The notes below the pieces were generated by a model. That model was given only the letters and a program-made list of their open reading frames with translations. It was not told the origin of the DNA and ran no database searches. Positions 18,352 to 26,999 of a stretch of DNA of 64,000 nucleotides are shown piece after piece (the stretch's first letter is position 1; each line of letters starts with the position of its first letter). Origin of the DNA: Rhizobium sp. 16-488-2b (GTDB taxonomy: Bacteria > Pseudomonadota > Alphaproteobacteria > Rhizobiales > Rhizobiaceae). The stretch lies in the NCBI RefSeq assembly GCF_017741815.1, contig NZ_JAGHMF010000036.1, positions 372,001 through 436,000 of the forward strand, given 5' to 3'. The position numbers and the translations under genes were made by a program.

Positions 18352-19329
18352 ATGTTCATGTCGGCGAAGCGTGTCCTCATCAATGCAACCCTGGTTCTCG
18401 GACTGTTGCTCGCGGCCTATCTCCTTTACAAGGTCTTCAGCCGCTACTCGATCGATGAGATCACACGGTCGATCGCCGCAATCCCAGTGTCACGTTTGCT
18501 CTCCGGGCTAGGGTTCGCCGCACTCTCCTACCTGTGCCTCACTGGCTTCGATTGGATGGGGTTGCGCTATGCCGGCAAACCCCTGAGCTATCCGAAAGCG
18601 GCGATTGCCTCCTTCACCGGTCTTTCCATCGGGCATAATCTCGGCGTGGCCGCCTTGAGCAGTGGTGCTGTTCGCTATCGCTACTATGCGCGGTGGGGCC
18701 TGAGCGCCGAGGAAGTGGCAAAAGTCATCCTGTTTTGTGGTGTCACTGTGGGCATCGGGCTGTCGGTGCTGGCCGGCTTGGCTCTCCTGGTCAATCCAAG
18801 CGATGCGGCCAACCTGCTCGCCATGAGCGCCGATGGCCTGTTCATGCTGGGCCTGGCCTGCCTCGCCATCCCGGCCGCCTATGTCCTTCTCGCTGCCACC
18901 GTGCGCGCGCCGCTGCGCCTGTGGAAGTGGAGCTTCGAGATGCCGCGTCTCGGGCTTGCGATCGGTCAGGTCGTCATCGGCACGCTGAACTTCGTGTTTG
19001 TCGCCGCTTGCCTTCACCAGATGTTGGCGGCGCAGGGCGATGTCAGTTTCGTGCAGACGGCGACGGCCTTCGTGCTTGCCAACATCGCCATCCTCATCAC
19101 CCATGTTCCGGGTGGCCTCGGCGTGCTTGAGGCAACTGTCAGCCATGTCCTGCCGGGTGCTGCGTCGATCGGCGCGCTCGTGGCGTTCCGCGTGATCTAT
19201 TTCATTGTGCCGCTGTTGATCGGCATTCCCGTCTTCGCGATCAGCGAGGTGGTGCTGCGCAAGCGCGGCAAAGCCGCGTCAGAAGATCGCGGCGGCCAGC
19301 CGTCCGACGCGCAGGCGCAGCTTTTGTAG
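18352..19329 (+). CDS. YbhN/UPF0104-type lysylphosphatidylglycerol synthase transmembrane-domain protein
   Basis: An integral inner-membrane protein of 325 aa with about eight hydrophobic segments. Conserved blocks are the early FTGLSIGHNLGVAALSSGAVRYRYYARWG and, late, NIAILITHVPGGLGVLEATV, both typical of the LPG_synthase_TM (PF03706) family. It lacks the soluble aminoacyltransferase domain of MprF, so lysyl transfer is not expected. Stand-alone members are thought to act in lipid transport or flipping. Two in-frame ATGs (18352 and 18358) follow a GGA-rich stretch. The last 51 bases overlap the 3' end of the opposing phospholipase D-like gene. Confidence 0.85.
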   Translation: MFMSAKRVLINATLVLGLLLAAYLLYKVFSRYSIDEITRSIAAIPVSRLLSGLGFAALSYLCLTGFDWMGLRYAGKPLSYPKAAIASFTGLSIGHNLGVAALSSGAVRYRYYARWGLSAEEVAKVILFCGVTVGIGLSVLAGLALLVNPSDAANLLAMSADGLFMLGLACLAIPAAYVLLAATVRAPLRLWKWSFEMPRLGLAIGQVVIGTLNFVFVAACLHQMLAAQGDVSFVQTATAFVLANIAILITHVPGGLGVLEATVSHVLPGAASIGALVAFRVIYFIVPLLIGIPVFAISEVVLRKRGKAASEDRGGQPSDAQAQLL

Positions 19330-20814
19330 CGGCCAGTAGGGGCGACGCGGGTCGACAAGCGTGGTGCCTGTCAGCGGCGACGTCTCGCCTTTCGAGACAT
19401 CGATCGCGAAGTGCCTCAGCCCGCGCTTGCCGGCATTTAGCGCGTCCACCGCGGCATTCAGCGACCGCATGCTGCGCTCGGTCTCGCGCACGGTTTCCGG
19501 CGTCGTCTCCAGATGTTCCGCCAGCAGCCGGTAACGCAGCGTTGAAATTGCCTCACGATGTGCGTCGGTCGAGGCTTCGATCGCCAGGTCGCATTCCGTA
19601 TCCAAGCCCTCGGAGCGGTTGTTCAGATTGGAAGAGCCGACGCGAATGAAATGGTTGTCGACGATCAGCAACTTGGAGTGAATGACCAACTCCTTCTCGC
19701 CGCCCTGCCTATCGGGAACCACCGCGTACATGACCCGCAGCCGATCATATTGGTCGATGCGCTTCAGCCTACGGATCAGCCTGTCCCGGTTGTTGCCCAT
19801 CGTCAGCTTCTCAAGAAAGCCGTGGGAGCTCTTGGTGACGAGCACGGTGATTTCCGGCCCATCGCTCTCCTTCAGCCGCTTGGCGATGGTGCGGGCGACG
19901 CCGAAGGAGGCGAGATACTGGGTCTCGATGTAAATCAGCCTGCGCGCGGCCTTGATTGCATCACGCGTCAGACGAAAGGCCTCGTAGTGGCCGCGCTTGC
20001 CGATCAGCCCGGGTTCCGTCAGCGCAATCGCGGCGGTTGCATTCGCAAGGTCGGGGGCTACGCCTGCAGGCCACGATGCCCCGCCTTCGGGAGCCGGCGC
20101 CGGGCGTTCGCCCGTGGCGCGCTTCCATCGTCTGCGGGCAACATCACCGATCAGCCGGGCCGCGTGGCCGGATACCATCGACTGCATGTCGTGCACGGGG
20201 TCATATGGTGTGCCATCCGGCGATTTCCGCAGCGTGTTGGTCATCTTGTGGTCCGGCTCGTCCCACCGCCTGGCGGTCAGGTCTATGCCGCCGAGGAAAG
20301 CCAGACTGTCGTCGATCGAGACGAGCTTCTGGTGATGGCAGCCGCGGATCGGGTGGCGCAAATCGAAACGCATGCTGATCTGCGGATGGGCGGAGAACTC
20401 GCTCTCGCGGAAGAGGCGCAGCGATTTGCCGGAATAGATCGGCCCCATGCCCCATACCAGTATGCGGATACGCAGATCCGGCTTCTCATCGGCGAGCGAC
20501 AGGAGAAGCTCACCCAGCGTCTCCGAGCTTTGATGGGGTCTGAGCCTGATATTGGGGTTGAAGTCCCATCCGACGATCCAGATCGTATGAGCCGCCTTGC
20601 GAAGCGCCTGGTCGAGCGCCAGGAAATAGGCGGCGCCATCGATCAGGAAGGCGGCCTTCTCGACCTGGCCGACCTGCCAGGCGTTGCGGCGTTGGCGAAT
20701 GATGCCGCCGGGCAAAGCGGGAAGAGAAGCTTCTGTCTTGCGGGTTGCGCGTTTCAGTAACTCGGTTGCCTTAGACGCCTTCAGTCGATCGGCGATGGGT
20801 TGAAATTCTGTCAT
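19279..20814 (-). CDS. Phospholipase D-like/cardiolipin synthase-type protein
   Basis: Predicted phosphatidyltransferase or phospholipase with two HKD motifs, 511 aa. The first is HHQKLVSIDDSLAFLGGIDL with His161, Lys163 and Asp168. The second is VIHSKLLIVDNHFIRVGSSNLNNRS in the C-terminal half. The N-terminal region contains WIVGWDFNPNIRLR, as in bacterial PLD-type cardiolipin synthases of the ClsB or YbhO branch. The nearby YbhP-like and YbhN-like genes support membrane phospholipid metabolism. Its 3' end overlaps the YbhN-like gene on the other strand by 51 bp, so antisense effects between the two mRNAs are possible. Confidence 0.88.
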   Translation of the reverse strand: MTEFQPIADRLKASKATELLKRATRKTEASLPALPGGIIRQRRNAWQVGQVEKAAFLIDGAAYFLALDQALRKAAHTIWIVGWDFNPNIRLRPHQSSETLGELLLSLADEKPDLRIRILVWGMGPIYSGKSLRLFRESEFSAHPQISMRFDLRHPIRGCHHQKLVSIDDSLAFLGGIDLTARRWDEPDHKMTNTLRKSPDGTPYDPVHDMQSMVSGHAARLIGDVARRRWKRATGERPAPAPEGGASWPAGVAPDLANATAAIALTEPGLIGKRGHYEAFRLTRDAIKAARRLIYIETQYLASFGVARTIAKRLKESDGPEITVLVTKSSHGFLEKLTMGNNRDRLIRRLKRIDQYDRLRVMYAVVPDRQGGEKELVIHSKLLIVDNHFIRVGSSNLNNRSEGLDTECDLAIEASTDAHREAISTLRYRLLAEHLETTPETVRETERSMRSLNAAVDALNAGKRGLRHFAIDVSKGETSPLTGTTLVDPRRPYWPLQKLRLRVGRLAAAIF

Positions 20815-21003
20815 TCTGCTGTCCGGCGCCCCGCTTGGTATTTGACGTGGCCGTAACGCTCGAAGGCGTGACTTGTTCCGTCGAGGTGCACCGCATTTTC
20901 CGGGGGATGCCGGCCCATCGGACGTCGCGCGAAAACAATCGCGGAACGAAAAGCCATTTCAATTGTTTACTTCACGGTAAAGGATGAGCCGAGGAGTAAA
21001 ATC

Positions 21004-21261
21004 ATGATCAGAGCTATTCTGTTGGTAACCGCGGTGGCGGGTAGTCTTGCGTCGTGCACCGCGACCGAACAAGGCACGGCGATCGGTGCGGGGACCGGCG
21101 CTGTCATCGGTGGCGTGGCCACCAATAGCTGGGGCGGCGCGGCCGTAGGCGCTGTCGCCGGTGGTGCGGTCGGTGCCTTGATCGGCCAGTCGCAGGAACG
21201 TCGCGGCTACTGCGTCTATCGCGACCGCTATGGCCGCACCTACGAGGCGCGCTGCCGATAA
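21004..21261 (+). CDS. Small glycine-zipper outer-membrane lipoprotein
   Basis: An 85-aa protein with a short signal peptide ending in the lipobox LASC (Cys at about residue 18). A glycine-zipper stretch follows (IGAGTGAVIGGVATNSWGG, then AVGAVAGGAVGALIG). The tail is basic and Tyr/Arg-rich with two cysteines (GYCVYRDRYGRTYEARCR). This resembles the glycine-zipper 2TM lipoproteins common in proteobacteria. The ATG has GAGGAG seven bases upstream. It is divergent from the phospholipase D-like gene across a 189-bp gap (20815-21003). No precise function can be given. Confidence 0.85.
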   Translation: MIRAILLVTAVAGSLASCTATEQGTAIGAGTGAVIGGVATNSWGGAAVGAVAGGAVGALIGQSQERRGYCVYRDRYGRTYEARCR

Positions 21262-21424
21262 CCGGCTGAGCCGGACAGATTTGAATTCTCGACGTGCGTG
21301 ATGCCCTGCAGGCGTCGCGTGCGTCGAATCTTGTGCAATCGGCGCAAACGTTATGCCCGCGCCATGATGCCGACCCATTCTTTTGCTGATGAGAAACCTT
21401 CGGCAACGCGTCTTGGGCGAGCGC

Positions 21425-21952
21425 ATGAACTGGATAAATCGTTATATTGATGAGCCGCTGCTGCAGGGCGCCGCAACGGTCATGAAACTCTGGCACGGCC
21501 ATACCGGCCAGCGACCTGATCTCCTCGAGCCGGTCTGGAACCTTCTCTCCATCGCGTTTTTGTTGATCGCAGCCATGCAATGCTTGGGCGGCGAAGCGCT
21601 GTGGCTGAGCGAGGCTGCCCTCGTCATGCTCGCGCTGCCATCGGTATTGAAGCTTTACAAGGCTAGCGCGGCGTCGGCCGACTATGACTTGAAAGATTAC
21701 AAGACGCTGCGAGCGACCGCCTTGCAGAAGCGCGAAAACGAGTGGGCTCTCAGGCTTGCGGTCCTTGTCGGCGCGCTGGTCTTGCCGCTCGCCAAGCCGG
21801 TCGACGATGTCACGAGCGCCTATTTCATGTTGGGGGCGTGCCTCTGGTTCTCGCTGACCGCGCCCGCGCGGTTTTATTTGAACGCGGCCGAGCCGCCGGC
21901 GCCGGATGAGGGCGATCGTCTGGTCCGTCCCGCGCTCGGTTCGGCAGCGTAG
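21425..21952 (+). CDS. Four-helix membrane protein of unknown function
   Basis: I do not recognise the family. From the ATG at 21425 the protein has 175 aa with four hydrophobic segments (around NLLSIAFLLIAAMQCL, EAALVMLALPSVLKLY, LRLAVLVGALVLPLA and SAYFMLGACLWFSLTA) and a charged linker KDYKTLRATALQKREN between the second and third. The frame is also open upstream to a TTG at 21383, adding 14 residues. Neither start has a strong ribosome-binding site. It is followed by a probable terminator and the convergent aldo/keto reductase-RidA gene. Confidence 0.6.
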   Translation: MNWINRYIDEPLLQGAATVMKLWHGHTGQRPDLLEPVWNLLSIAFLLIAAMQCLGGEALWLSEAALVMLALPSVLKLYKASAASADYDLKDYKTLRATALQKRENEWALRLAVLVGALVLPLAKPVDDVTSAYFMLGACLWFSLTAPARFYLNAAEPPAPDEGDRLVRPALGSAA

Positions 21953-21956
21953 GTTC

Positions 21957-22000
21957 CACAGCAAAGGCCCATCGCGGACACCTGCGACGGGCCTCTGTGC
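21957..22000. terminator. Hairpin between convergent genes
   Basis: The arms AGGCCCATCGC (21965-21975) and GCGACGGGCCT (21984-21994) pair over 11 bp with one mismatch around an 8-base loop. Outer CACAG and CTGTG can extend the stem, and CTTTCT follows on the plus strand. It sits between two convergent stop codons (21952 and 22012) and could end transcription from either side. Confidence 0.6.
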
Positions 22001-22011
22001 TTTCTAGCCAA

Positions 22012-23472
22012 TCAATCGCAGATCGCTTCCGCCTCGATCTCGACCTCGTAATCGCCGATCAGATTGCCGGCCTCGATCAGCGTGTTGGCGGGGAGCACCT
22101 CAGCAAAGGCGCGTCCATGCGCGCGCGACACCGGCTCCCACTGATCGGCATCGCGCAGATAGATGCGCGTCCTGACGACGTCTTCCATCTTGCCGCCGAG
22201 CGCCGATATCGAAGCCGCGATCTTGTCGAGGATGTAGGTCGCTTGTGCGCCGGCGTCGCCGGGGGCAATGCAGCGGTTCGTGCCATGCGTCGCGGTCGTG
22301 CCCGAAACGAGAATGCGGTCGCCCACCCGGACGGCGCGGCTATAGCCGGCGATCGGCTCCCAGATGCTGCCGGATGAGACGCGCGAACGGCCCGGACGGC
22401 CCGGCACGGACTGAGCTGTGTAGACCGACGGAATGGCGTCCAGATGGTGGCTGAGATCGCCGGATGCGGTGAGGAATGGCGGCTTGCGGTACTCGTCGCC
22501 GCAGTCACCGGGGATGGGTTGCGTCTTGGCGAAGGCGGCGTTCAGCGCGGCGTGATCCTCTTCGTCGAGCGCAAAGGAGAAGACGTTCAGATTGTCGCCG
22601 CGATGCTCGTTCTCGCCGATGCGCGCGCCGACGATCGTGGCAGCGACGGCCTCGTGTTCCAGAACCCAGCGGCTCGCGACGTTGGAGATCGACACGCCAT
22701 GCTTGGCCGCGATGGTTTGGGCGGCGCTGAGAATGCCCTGGAAGGCCTCCCAGCTGCCGGCGGTGTCGATGAAGCGCTTGTATTTCGAGCGGCTCCAATC
22801 GGCGATCGACGTCGGCTCGGGCTGGCCCAGCCACTTCTCGGAGAGGAAGCCGCCGCACAGCGTCCCGTAGGCGAGAAGCTTGACGCCGCTTTCGGCGCAG
22901 AGCTTCGAGAGCGCACCCGCAGCCCGGCGGTCGACCAGCGAGAACGAGACCTGATTGCTGGCGATCTCGATGCCATCGGCAAGCGCCAGCGCCAGATGTC
23001 CGGCGTCGAAATTGGTGAGGCCGAGCGCGCCGATCAGGCCTTCCTCGCGCAGGCGCTGCATCTCGTGCAGGGCGTCGAGCCATGCCGGATGCTCGAAACT
23101 CCACCAGTGGAATTGCAGGAGATCGACTTTGTCGACGCCAAGCCGCGTCAGCCGCTCCTGGACGCCGCGGCGCACGACGTCAGCCGTCATCGGTCCGGGC
23201 TCCGGGCACCATTTGGTGAAGGCGACGGGCCGCTGGCCATTCTGATAGCGCGAGAGCAGTCGCCCCGTGATCAGTTCCGCCGAGCCGTAGTGATCGGCCA
23301 TGTCGAACGTGTCGAAGCCGTCACGCGCATAGGCCTGAAGCACATCGGCGCCCTTGTCGGGATCGATCACCGTGCCGTTCTTCTCGATGTCGGCAACTTG
23401 CCAGAGACCGCAGACAATGCGGCTGATGGAGATATCCTTGGTGAGCGCTATGCGTGGGGGCGTGGTGGACAT
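22012..23472 (-). CDS. Aldo/keto reductase fused to a C-terminal RidA-like domain
   Basis: A 486-aa two-domain protein. Residues 1 to about 330 form an aldo/keto reductase barrel with FDTFDMADHYGSAE (the catalytic Tyr region), KVDLLQFHWWS, IGALGLTNFD and the late AATIVGARIGENEH nucleotide-binding region. Residues about 345-486 resemble the YjgF/YER057c/UK114 (RidA) family, with GDRILVSGTTATHG, ATYILDKIAASISALGG, VVRTRIYLRD and a C-terminal block ending EIEAEAICD. RidA proteins deaminate reactive enamines and imines. Placing that domain on a carbonyl reductase suggests linked handling of an imine or keto intermediate. It is the last gene of the minus-strand Liv-type operon, four bp after the permease stop. 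Confidence 0.85.
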   Translation of the reverse strand: MSTTPPRIALTKDISISRIVCGLWQVADIEKNGTVIDPDKGADVLQAYARDGFDTFDMADHYGSAELITGRLLSRYQNGQRPVAFTKWCPEPGPMTADVVRRGVQERLTRLGVDKVDLLQFHWWSFEHPAWLDALHEMQRLREEGLIGALGLTNFDAGHLALALADGIEIASNQVSFSLVDRRAAGALSKLCAESGVKLLAYGTLCGGFLSEKWLGQPEPTSIADWSRSKYKRFIDTAGSWEAFQGILSAAQTIAAKHGVSISNVASRWVLEHEAVAATIVGARIGENEHRGDNLNVFSFALDEEDHAALNAAFAKTQPIPGDCGDEYRKPPFLTASGDLSHHLDAIPSVYTAQSVPGRPGRSRVSSGSIWEPIAGYSRAVRVGDRILVSGTTATHGTNRCIAPGDAGAQATYILDKIAASISALGGKMEDVVRTRIYLRDADQWEPVSRAHGRAFAEVLPANTLIEAGNLIGDYEVEIEAEAICD

Positions 23473-23476
23473 GTTT

Positions 23477-24448
23477 CTATTCCCTGGATGTCTGTTTGCG
23501 CTTGCCCGTCAGCGAGGCCAGCGCGTTGGAAGCGCCGAGAATGCCGCGGGGACGCAGGAGCAGGATGAGGCAGAGCCCGACGCCGATCATCACGATCTGC
23601 AGCGATGCCGCGCGCGCCTGCTGTTCGGGCGGCACGAAGGCGGAGACGGCGGCGGCCGACAGCGCCCAAAGTCCCCAGACCAGCACCGCGCCGAGAATGG
23701 CGCCGCGATTGTTGCCAGAGCCGCCGACGATCAGCATCGCCCAGACCTGGAAGGTCAGGATCGGCAGATAGTTGTCGGGCGCGATGAAGCCGATGAAATG
23801 TCCTTGCGCGGCACCGGCAAGCCCCATGATGGCGCCGCCGATGGTGAAGGCTTGCAGGCGAAAGCGGATCGGCCGCTTGCCGAGCGCCTGCGCCGCGCTC
23901 TCATCCTCGCGGATCGCACGCAGCACGCGGCCCCAGGGGCTCTTGGCGAGATGCTGGAGCGCCAGATAGAGTGCCAGCACGACGGCCGTCATCAAAGCGA
24001 GATTGGAAAGGGAAAACGCCAGCGGATCGGCGGCAAGGCCTCCAAAAGGGCGCGGAATGAAGCCGATACCGAAGGCGCCGCCGGTCAGCGGCTGCAGGTT
24101 GAGCACACAGAGCTGCACCGTGACCGCAACGCCGAAGGTGGCGATGGCGAGGTAATCGGAGCGTAGCCTTATGGTGAGCGCGCCGACCAGCCACGCGGCG
24201 AGCCCCGCGAACAGCGCGCCGCCGAGCCAGCCGATGGCGATCGGCATGTCGAAACCGCCGAAGCGGCCGGGCGCATCCGGCGTCGTCAAAAGCGCCGATA
24301 CGTAAGCGCCGATCGCGACGAAGGCGGCGATGCCGACGTTGAACAGGCCTGTCTGGCCCCACTGCACATTGAGCCCGAGGCACATGATGGCATAGGTGAG
24401 CGCCATCGTGAGGAAGAAGGCGGCGTAGGCGATCAGATCAAGGCTCAT
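23477..24448 (-). CDS. Branched-chain amino acid-type ABC permease (LivM-like)
   Basis: An inner-membrane subunit of a HAAT-family importer, 323 aa. It has about nine hydrophobic segments and the family signatures YAIMCLGLNVQWGQTGLFNVG near the start and GRVLRAIREDESAAQALGK in the middle. QVWAMLIVGGSGNNRGAILGA follows later. The ATG at 24448 has GGGAG six bases upstream and overlaps the stop of the upstream permease (ATGA). A longer frame from 24526 would add a non-homologous tail. It acts with the LivH-, LivG- and LivF-like subunits and the binding protein at 29160. The ligand is unknown. Confidence 0.93.
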   Translation of the reverse strand: MSLDLIAYAAFFLTMALTYAIMCLGLNVQWGQTGLFNVGIAAFVAIGAYVSALLTTPDAPGRFGGFDMPIAIGWLGGALFAGLAAWLVGALTIRLRSDYLAIATFGVAVTVQLCVLNLQPLTGGAFGIGFIPRPFGGLAADPLAFSLSNLALMTAVVLALYLALQHLAKSPWGRVLRAIREDESAAQALGKRPIRFRLQAFTIGGAIMGLAGAAQGHFIGFIAPDNYLPILTFQVWAMLIVGGSGNNRGAILGAVLVWGLWALSAAAVSAFVPPEQQARAASLQIVMIGVGLCLILLLRPRGILGASNALASLTGKRKQTSRE

Positions 24449-25356
24449 GCCGCTCTCCCGAACAGGCCGCGCGGGCGAAGAAGCAGGACTGCCACCAGGA
24501 TGACGAAGGAAACAGCCGCGCGCCACTCGGCGCCGACGATCTGCACGGCCGCCGCTTCCGACAGGCCGACGATCAGCCCCGCGATCATCGCGCCTGGGAC
24601 GCTACCAATCCCGCCGAGGATCGCGGCGGCAAACAACGGCAGCAGGAGGTCGTGTCCGAGATAGGGACGGATCTGCACGAGGAGCCCGGTCATGATGCCT
24701 GCGATGCAGGCAAGGGCGGCGCCGACGAACCAGACGACGCGGATCACGCGGCGCACGTCAACACCTGCGATGCCCGCCAGAGCCGGATTCTCACTGACGG
24801 CGCGCATCGAGCGGCCGATATCGGTGCGGGTCATCAGCAGATGGATGGCGACGACCGCGACCAAGGACAGGCCGAGCGACAAGAGCTGATCGGGCGTGGC
24901 GCGCAGGCCACCGCCGATCTTCACGGCGATCTGCAGCGCCTTGGTGTAATAGGCGGGCTTCGAGGTGAAAATGAACTCGAGCAGGCTGCGAAGCGCAAGC
25001 GAGGCGCCGAAGCTCGCCATGACGAGGATGATGATGGCGCCGCCGCGCGCCCGCAGACGTCCGAATAGCACCGCATCGACGGCGAGCGCAAGCAAGCCCG
25101 TGAGCAGGATCGCGATGACGGCCGCAAGCGGCAGTGACCAGCCGAAGGAGAAGGGGCCGATCGGCTTGGTCAGCGACGTCGAGAGGAGCCCGAGGCCGCC
25201 GCTGACGGCAAGCGCCAGATAAGCGCCCCAGGAAAGCATCTCGCCATGGGCGAAATTGGCGAAGCGCAGGATCGAATAGGTTAGCGTCACGCCGATCGCA
25301 CCAAGGCCGATCATCGCGCCCGCGACCAGGCCATCCATGAGAAATTGCGGGTTCAT
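24445..25356 (-). CDS. Branched-chain amino acid-type ABC permease (LivH-like)
   Basis: The second membrane subunit of the importer, 303 aa with about eight hydrophobic helices. It shows the LivH pattern GLGAIGVTLTYSILRFANFAHGEML at the N-terminus. The cytoplasmic coupling loop is TDIGRSMRAVSENPALAGIAGVD, followed by AAAILGGIGSVPGAMIAGL. It overlaps both neighbours by four bases, so translation is probably coupled along livF-livH-livM. The permease pair is typical for amino acids, amides or small organic acids. Confidence 0.93.
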   Translation of the reverse strand: MNPQFLMDGLVAGAMIGLGAIGVTLTYSILRFANFAHGEMLSWGAYLALAVSGGLGLLSTSLTKPIGPFSFGWSLPLAAVIAILLTGLLALAVDAVLFGRLRARGGAIIILVMASFGASLALRSLLEFIFTSKPAYYTKALQIAVKIGGGLRATPDQLLSLGLSLVAVVAIHLLMTRTDIGRSMRAVSENPALAGIAGVDVRRVIRVVWFVGAALACIAGIMTGLLVQIRPYLGHDLLLPLFAAAILGGIGSVPGAMIAGLIVGLSEAAAVQIVGAEWRAAVSFVILVAVLLLRPRGLFGRAA

Positions 25357-26093
25357 GGTGCCTCCGACGCCTGCTTGGTGGTGCCGAGATAGAGCTTGGC
25401 GATCAGCGGGTCGTCGAGCAGCGACGAGGCCTCGCCCTCGTGCCTGATCCTGCCTTCGACAAGAATGACGGCACGGCTGGCGATCGCCAGCGCCGCCTTG
25501 ACGTTCTGCTCGACGAGAATGACGGTGACGCCGCCGGCATTGATCTCCTTCAGCATCGAAAACACCTCGCCGACGATTTTCGGCGACAGGCCGGCGGAGG
25601 GTTCATCGAGGATGAGCACGGAGGGATCGACGATCAGCGCTCGGGCAACCGCCAGCATCTGCCGCTGCCCGCCCGACAGCGCGCCGGCCAGGCGCGAGGG
25701 TTTGCTGGCGAGATCGGGGAAACGATGATAGAGCGCGGCGATCCTGTCTGACCGCTGCGCCTTCGGCAGGACGGCTGCGGCAAGCTGCAGGTTTTCGTGG
25801 ATGGTCAGCGTCGCGAAGATGTTTTCTGTCTGCGGCACGAAGGCAAGGCCTTCACCGATCTTGCGGTGGGACGCGACGCGGGTGATCTCCCGCTCGCCGA
25901 GCATCACGCTTCCCGAGTGGATAGGCACCACGCCGGCGATCGCCTTGACGAAGGTCGACTTCCCGGCCCCGTTCGGCCCGAGCAGGACCAGAAGCTCTCC
26001 GGGCGCCACTGAGAGATCGACGCCACGCACGATCGGCAGGTCGGGTTCGTATCCTGCGACCAGCGCGCGGGTTTCAAGAGCCGGCGCGGTCAT
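25353..26093 (-). CDS. ABC transporter ATP-binding protein (LivF-like)
   Basis: One of two ATPases energising the Liv-type importer, 246 aa. Walker A is GPNGAGKST at about 39-47, the signature is LSGGQRQMLAVARAL, and Walker B is VLILDEPSAGLSP followed by the switch His region VILVEQN. The EQN form in place of a D-loop histidine arrangement is usual for LivF. It overlaps the genes on both sides by four bases, consistent with one transcript starting at the LivG-like gene. Confidence 0.93.
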   Translation of the reverse strand: MTAPALETRALVAGYEPDLPIVRGVDLSVAPGELLVLLGPNGAGKSTFVKAIAGVVPIHSGSVMLGEREITRVASHRKIGEGLAFVPQTENIFATLTIHENLQLAAAVLPKAQRSDRIAALYHRFPDLASKPSRLAGALSGGQRQMLAVARALIVDPSVLILDEPSAGLSPKIVGEVFSMLKEINAGGVTVILVEQNVKAALAIASRAVILVEGRIRHEGEASSLLDDPLIAKLYLGTTKQASEAP

Positions 26094-26899
26094 GCTGCCG
26101 CTCCGAGATAAGCTTCGATGACATCCGGATTGGAGGCGACGTCGGCAGGCGTGCCCTCTGCCAGCGGCTTGCCGAGCGCCATGGCGACGACGCGGGTGCA
26201 GAGCCGCGACACCATATCCATATTGTGTTCGATCAGCAGGATCGACTTGCCCTGCGCATTGAGATCCAGCACGCGCTCCATGATCGTTTCCAACAGCGCC
26301 GGGTTGACGCCCGCCGCCGGCTCGTCGAGCAGGATCGCCTGCGGATCGGCCATCAGGATACGCGCGAGTTCGAGCAGCTTGCGCTGTCCGCCCGACAGCA
26401 CCTTGGCAGGTTGTCCCTCGAGGCCGGAGAGGGTGACGAACTCCAGCAGCGTACGCGCCTTCTCGATCGCCAATCGTTCCTGTTGTCTGACATGGCCGAA
26501 GCGCAGGAAGTTGGCAAACAGCCGCTCACCGTCCTGCGCCTGCGCGCCGACGAGCACGTTTTCGAGCACGGTCATCTCGAGAAACGGCTTCGGGATCTGG
26601 AAGGTGCGGCCGACGCCGCGGCCAATTCTCTGCTCTGGACTTTCCTGCGACACCTCGCGGCCGCCAATCCAGATCTCGCCCGATGTCGGCTTCAGGCTGC
26701 CGGCGATCAGATTGAACAGCGTCGTCTTACCGGCGCCGTTCGGGCCGATGAGGCCAACCATCTCGCCTTCGCCAAGTCGTAGCGACATGCCGCCGACGGC
26801 CATATTGCCCTGAAACGACTTCACCAGCTCGCGCGCGTCGATCACGGCTCTGGCGGGGTCTGCCGTTTTCGGTAGGGCGTCTGGCACTGGCAAAGGCAT
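26090..26899 (-). CDS. ABC transporter ATP-binding protein (LivG-like)
   Basis: First gene of the minus-strand half of the importer locus, 269 aa. It shows Walker A GPNGAGKTT, the LivG-specific RGVGRTFQIPKPFLEMTVLENVLVG insert, signature LSGGQRKLLELARIL and Walker B AILLDEPAAGVNP, then ILLIEHNMDMV. Its ATG at 26899 has no clear ribosome-binding site. A 24-bp near-palindrome lies 28 bp upstream, between it and the divergent GntR gene, so repression by that regulator is likely. Confidence 0.93.
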   Translation of the reverse strand: MPLPVPDALPKTADPARAVIDARELVKSFQGNMAVGGMSLRLGEGEMVGLIGPNGAGKTTLFNLIAGSLKPTSGEIWIGGREVSQESPEQRIGRGVGRTFQIPKPFLEMTVLENVLVGAQAQDGERLFANFLRFGHVRQQERLAIEKARTLLEFVTLSGLEGQPAKVLSGGQRKLLELARILMADPQAILLDEPAAGVNPALLETIMERVLDLNAQGKSILLIEHNMDMVSRLCTRVVAMALGKPLAEGTPADVASNPDVIEAYLGAAA

Positions 26900-26926
26900 G
26901 GAGAAAAGAAGTCTCTTGATTTGATT

Positions 26927-26950
26927 GGTGATGTTTGATCAAACTTCACC
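26927..26950. promoter_or_regulatory. 24-bp near-perfect palindrome, likely GntR operator
   Basis: The core GTTTGATCAAAC (26933-26944) is a perfect 12-bp palindrome. It is flanked by GGTGA on the left and TCACC on the right, so 22 of 24 positions are symmetric. It is centred in the gap between the divergent LivG-like and GntR genes. That position and symmetry fit autoregulation by the adjacent GntR-family protein and control of both half-operons. Confidence 0.65.
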
Positions 26951-26999
26951 CCATGGTGAAAAGCAACCGAAAAAAGCAGCGCGCTGTGGAGGAGGCCCG

